Positions 61,654 to 64,000 of a stretch of 64,000 nt of DNA are shown here, one piece after another. Each line of letters begins with the position of its first letter. The first letter of the stretch is position 1. This DNA is from Nepenthes gracilis (lineage: Eukaryota; Streptophyta; Magnoliopsida; Caryophyllales; Nepenthaceae): the NCBI GenBank assembly GCA_033239525.1, contig BSYO01000004.1, positions 8,027,410-8,091,409 on the forward strand, written 5' to 3'. Below the pieces are notes generated by a model that saw only the letters and a list, made by a program, of their open reading frames with translations, did not search any database and had not been told where the DNA came from. A program made the translations under genes and the position numbers.

Positions 61654-63004
61654 CCAGCCCTCATCAATCTTTTCGACAGCTCTTTGCTTGCGGAGATGCG
61701 AAGCTCAGATATGAACCAAGCTTTTATTTCCTTGCATCTGTCGTCGCTTCTCCATGACTTCTCTGATTTGAAGATTGCATAATAATTGGAATTTGAACTT
61801 TCTTACAGTGGCCCCTTTTCCTTACTTTGATCTGAATTTGGTTAAAACGCAGCGCTTCTTCTCAACTATTGGATTGCAGCCGCGTTGCCGCGTTCTCTTG
61901 TGATACACGGTCTCTTTAAGCATCTGTCTGTCAATGCCTTGAAAGCATCCACTTCTCGAGGGAAAACCAATAGAATATTTCTCACAGAGCGTATTTATTG
62001 CTGCAAAGAAGCTCGTAGAAGCTCCTTTAATGGATAGTCAATCACAGCTAAAATTTAAATTTTAAAATTTAGCAAGTATAACAATAATTTTTCATATGGA
62101 ATATGTCATCTATAAGAAAATCACACTAGTTTTGGAAAACCAATATTTAGTACACTATTTTTTATACTATATAACGGTAACATAGCATGATTTATGATAT
62201 AAAATGTTGAAATTTTCTCTTATACCTCATAAATATTTGTATATTATTCGATTTTAAAAGAATAAATAATTAATTTTATCCACGTACTTCAAATTCAATT
62301 TAATTTTTTAACTTATAATAGAAGTTCAATTTCCAGTTTTTTCTTGGTCAATCGACTGAATGACAATATTAAGTCATAAATCTTACTTACATACTGGAAT
62401 TCAAAAAGAAGGGGGACATCCTGTCGTTGCCAGTGATGGAGCCCACTTATCGCCAAGTGTGGGTCATCTGCTCAGCATCTAATGATCCACCTAAAATTTA
62501 GGTGAAATCGATTTTTAATCATTGAATAAAAAATCTAATCAACAGTTGAGAAAAAAAATATCCTTAATTTAAATACTATCGTCCATTTTATTAAAACCCG
62601 ACTGCTGTATTTCAACTATAATAAATCAAAAAATTAGGTCACGATTATTCAATAGAAGATATTAACTTTTCAGAAGAATAACGGCTTTTTATTGAAGAAT
62701 TATATTGCTAATTATGCGTGATAGTTTTTTGAAAGAAAGTTATATTATTTCTTTTTAATTTGTCTAATACGATCAAATATTATGTTTAATATAATTTTTT
62801 GAGTATTTGCATTGAGTCAGATTCGACAATTTCACACATTCTTGCTGGAGTCGAGCCATCCTCCGTGCTTCTATATATTTAAGATGTTAATGGACTAATT
62901 ATATGGTGCTGATGTACTGAGTTTTTATGGTAAGAGTTGGAACTGAAAAAAAAGACAAAGGCTAAAGAGGAAGAAAAGAGTGCTGTGGAGAAGGGAAAGA
63001 CGGG
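61654..63004. other. 3' flank of NDUFS4 and intergenic DNA
   Basis: The first few hundred bases (to about 62030) are less AT-rich and likely include the 3' UTR. The remainder is AT-rich. A TATATATTTAA at 62872-62882 precedes the gene candidate at 63005 by about 120 bp and is a plausible TATA box. Confidence 0.4.
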
Positions 63005-63363
63005 ATGAGGCGAGGAGGAAGGATGAGGCGAATCAGGAAACCGTTCTATTGGTACTGTAAAAGAACGCTCCTATACGATTTGGTGAGGTTCATGAAGAAG
63101 GAGAGAATCCACAGGATGTATAGAAGAGTTGAGCTGAAATTCAGGTATCTTGCGTCGGATTACGATCGGATGGCCGATATTGGGTGGGGATTCGAGAATC
63201 TTTCGATGAATGGTGAAATTGGGTTGAGACCCCAGGACTTTCTGGTTAATGGCGGTAGGACGGCTGTAATTCGGAACATATTTGAGGGTGGTTTTGTGAA
63301 TACAGGAAGAGAGAGGACTACTAGATTGACGGACGTGATGTGTCGTCATACGTGGCGGAATGG
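63005..63363 (+). pseudogene. Small basic-protein gene truncated by an LTR
   Basis: An ATG-started frame encodes a strongly basic N-terminus (MRRGGRMRRIRKPFYWYCKR) and then VELKFRYLASDYDRMADIGW. I do not recognise a domain. A TATA-like element about 120 bp upstream and a purine-rich leader suggest a genuine gene. The frame formally continues to 63409, but from 63364 the DNA is a copia-type LTR, so the last 15 codons are not native. The antisense frame (63071-63592) also spans the junction and is considered a shadow. It may have been a longer gene before insertion. Confidence 0.35.
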
Positions 63364-64000
63364 TGTTGGGGTCACTCCCGAGTGGCCTTTTGTTCGCGGA
63401 CTCCATTGAAATAATGGACGAGGACTTTGCTTGGTGCGTCATATCCGAGAGGATTTGGACGAGGACTCCATCCACGCGCGTCGTTGAGCTCTCATTAACG
63501 ATCTGCGGCGGCCCGATAAATGCGGCGTTGGAAGTTGTGGGCGCCACAACTTCCAAGACGGTTGCGGGCACACAGGCGTCGCGTCGATGCACGGCCCGGC
63601 AGGCAACATGCCCGCCACCACTCCGCGCTAGGGTGGGGTAGACTCTAGGGTAGTGAATAATATATTTTTATTCATGTGTATATATATAGGTGTGCGGAGA
63701 TCATTTATGTAGTAGTGAGAGAGGTTGGTGAGTTGTGGTGTGTGTGTGCGCTGTGGCTAAGAACCACTGTGAGGACTTGTGAGAGAAACACTTTAGTAAG
63801 AGAAAGTTGTGTGACACTCGAGATTGTTTTTCTTTTTAGTTTGAGCATGTAGAAATGACACTCAGAAACAATCATTTATAGTGTATTCTTTCGTGGTTTT
63901 TCCCTTGTTTAACGAAGGGTTTTCCACGTTAAATTCGTGTGTTCCCTCTCATATTTCTCTCTACCTCTCCCGACCGTCCGAGAGCTTTGCTCTCTGTTCC
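63364..64000 (+). mobile_element. Copia-type LTR leaving the right edge
   Basis: Starts TGTTGGGGTCACTCC. It has a TATA-type run (GTATATATATAGG, about 63679-63691), and toward the edge TTTTCCCTTG...GAAGGGTTTTCCACGTTAAA, the R/U5 style of Tnt1-like copia LTRs. The other end, target duplication and any internal region lie outside the window. Confidence 0.6.

Noticed and set aside
63071..63592. 173-codon minus-strand frame
   Set aside because: It runs across the gene-LTR junction at 63364 and is antisense to the better-supported plus-strand frame.
1..64000. tRNA, rRNA, CRISPR or bacterial-type operon signals
   Set aside because: None were found. Introns, promoters and repeat content are those of a plant nuclear genome.

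Overview
This is nuclear DNA from a flowering plant, most likely a eudicot. The evidence is AT-rich intergenic sequence, GT-AG introns, a plant-type two-LIM protein (WLIM1 type), a plant NDUFS4 gene with site II promoter motifs, and many plant LTR retrotransposons, MITEs and a PIF/Harbinger element. The sequence does not settle genus or family. There are no bacterial operons, CRISPR arrays, rRNA genes or recognisable tRNA genes.

Four host genes are well supported. Two intronless, minus-strand paralogues of the ZCF37-like family lie 14 kb apart (17971-18669 and 32720-33373). A five-exon WLIM1-type gene lies at 47195-48500 (+). A five-exon NDUFS4 gene (complex I 18-kDa subunit) lies at 53577-61653 (+), with eight site II motifs upstream. 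Weaker candidates are a first exon leaving the left edge (minus strand, 1-81), a 98-residue ORF (44514-44810), and a small basic-protein gene (63005 onwards) cut by an LTR at 63364.

Most of the rest is mobile DNA. Left to right: antisense decayed copia gag-integrase (3090-4310); a foldback-like element (5355-6250); a family A solo LTR (7864-8845); a family B LTR fragment (11935-12140); a PIF/Harbinger element with TTA target duplication and dead transposase (12483-15853); a minus-strand solo LTR (16191-17272); a Ty3/gypsy LTR-gag fragment with its primer-site region duplicated (19741-21508); a long AT-rich desert with MITEs; a second family B fragment (about 29763-30180); a solo LTR with TGTTG/CAACA ends (30599-31497); a complete-ended, gag-only copia element of family A (35026-39403) with exact AACTT target duplication; a truncated family B LTR (39720-40440); a pair of direct repeats (41040-42720); a hAT-type MITE (42879-44427) with a solo LTR nested inside it; a decayed family B copia element (48848-52174) with exact CAATT target duplication; repeats inside NDUFS4 introns; and an LTR leaving the right edge.

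The window is therefore a few housekeeping or cytoskeletal genes separated by layered retrotransposons. I found no previously unknown multi-gene system. The most distinctive items are the gag-only Sirevirus-like element with its 51-bp U3 repeats, the dated nesting of a solo LTR inside a hAT MITE, the Harbinger element, the duplicated gypsy primer site and the dense site II promoter of NDUFS4.
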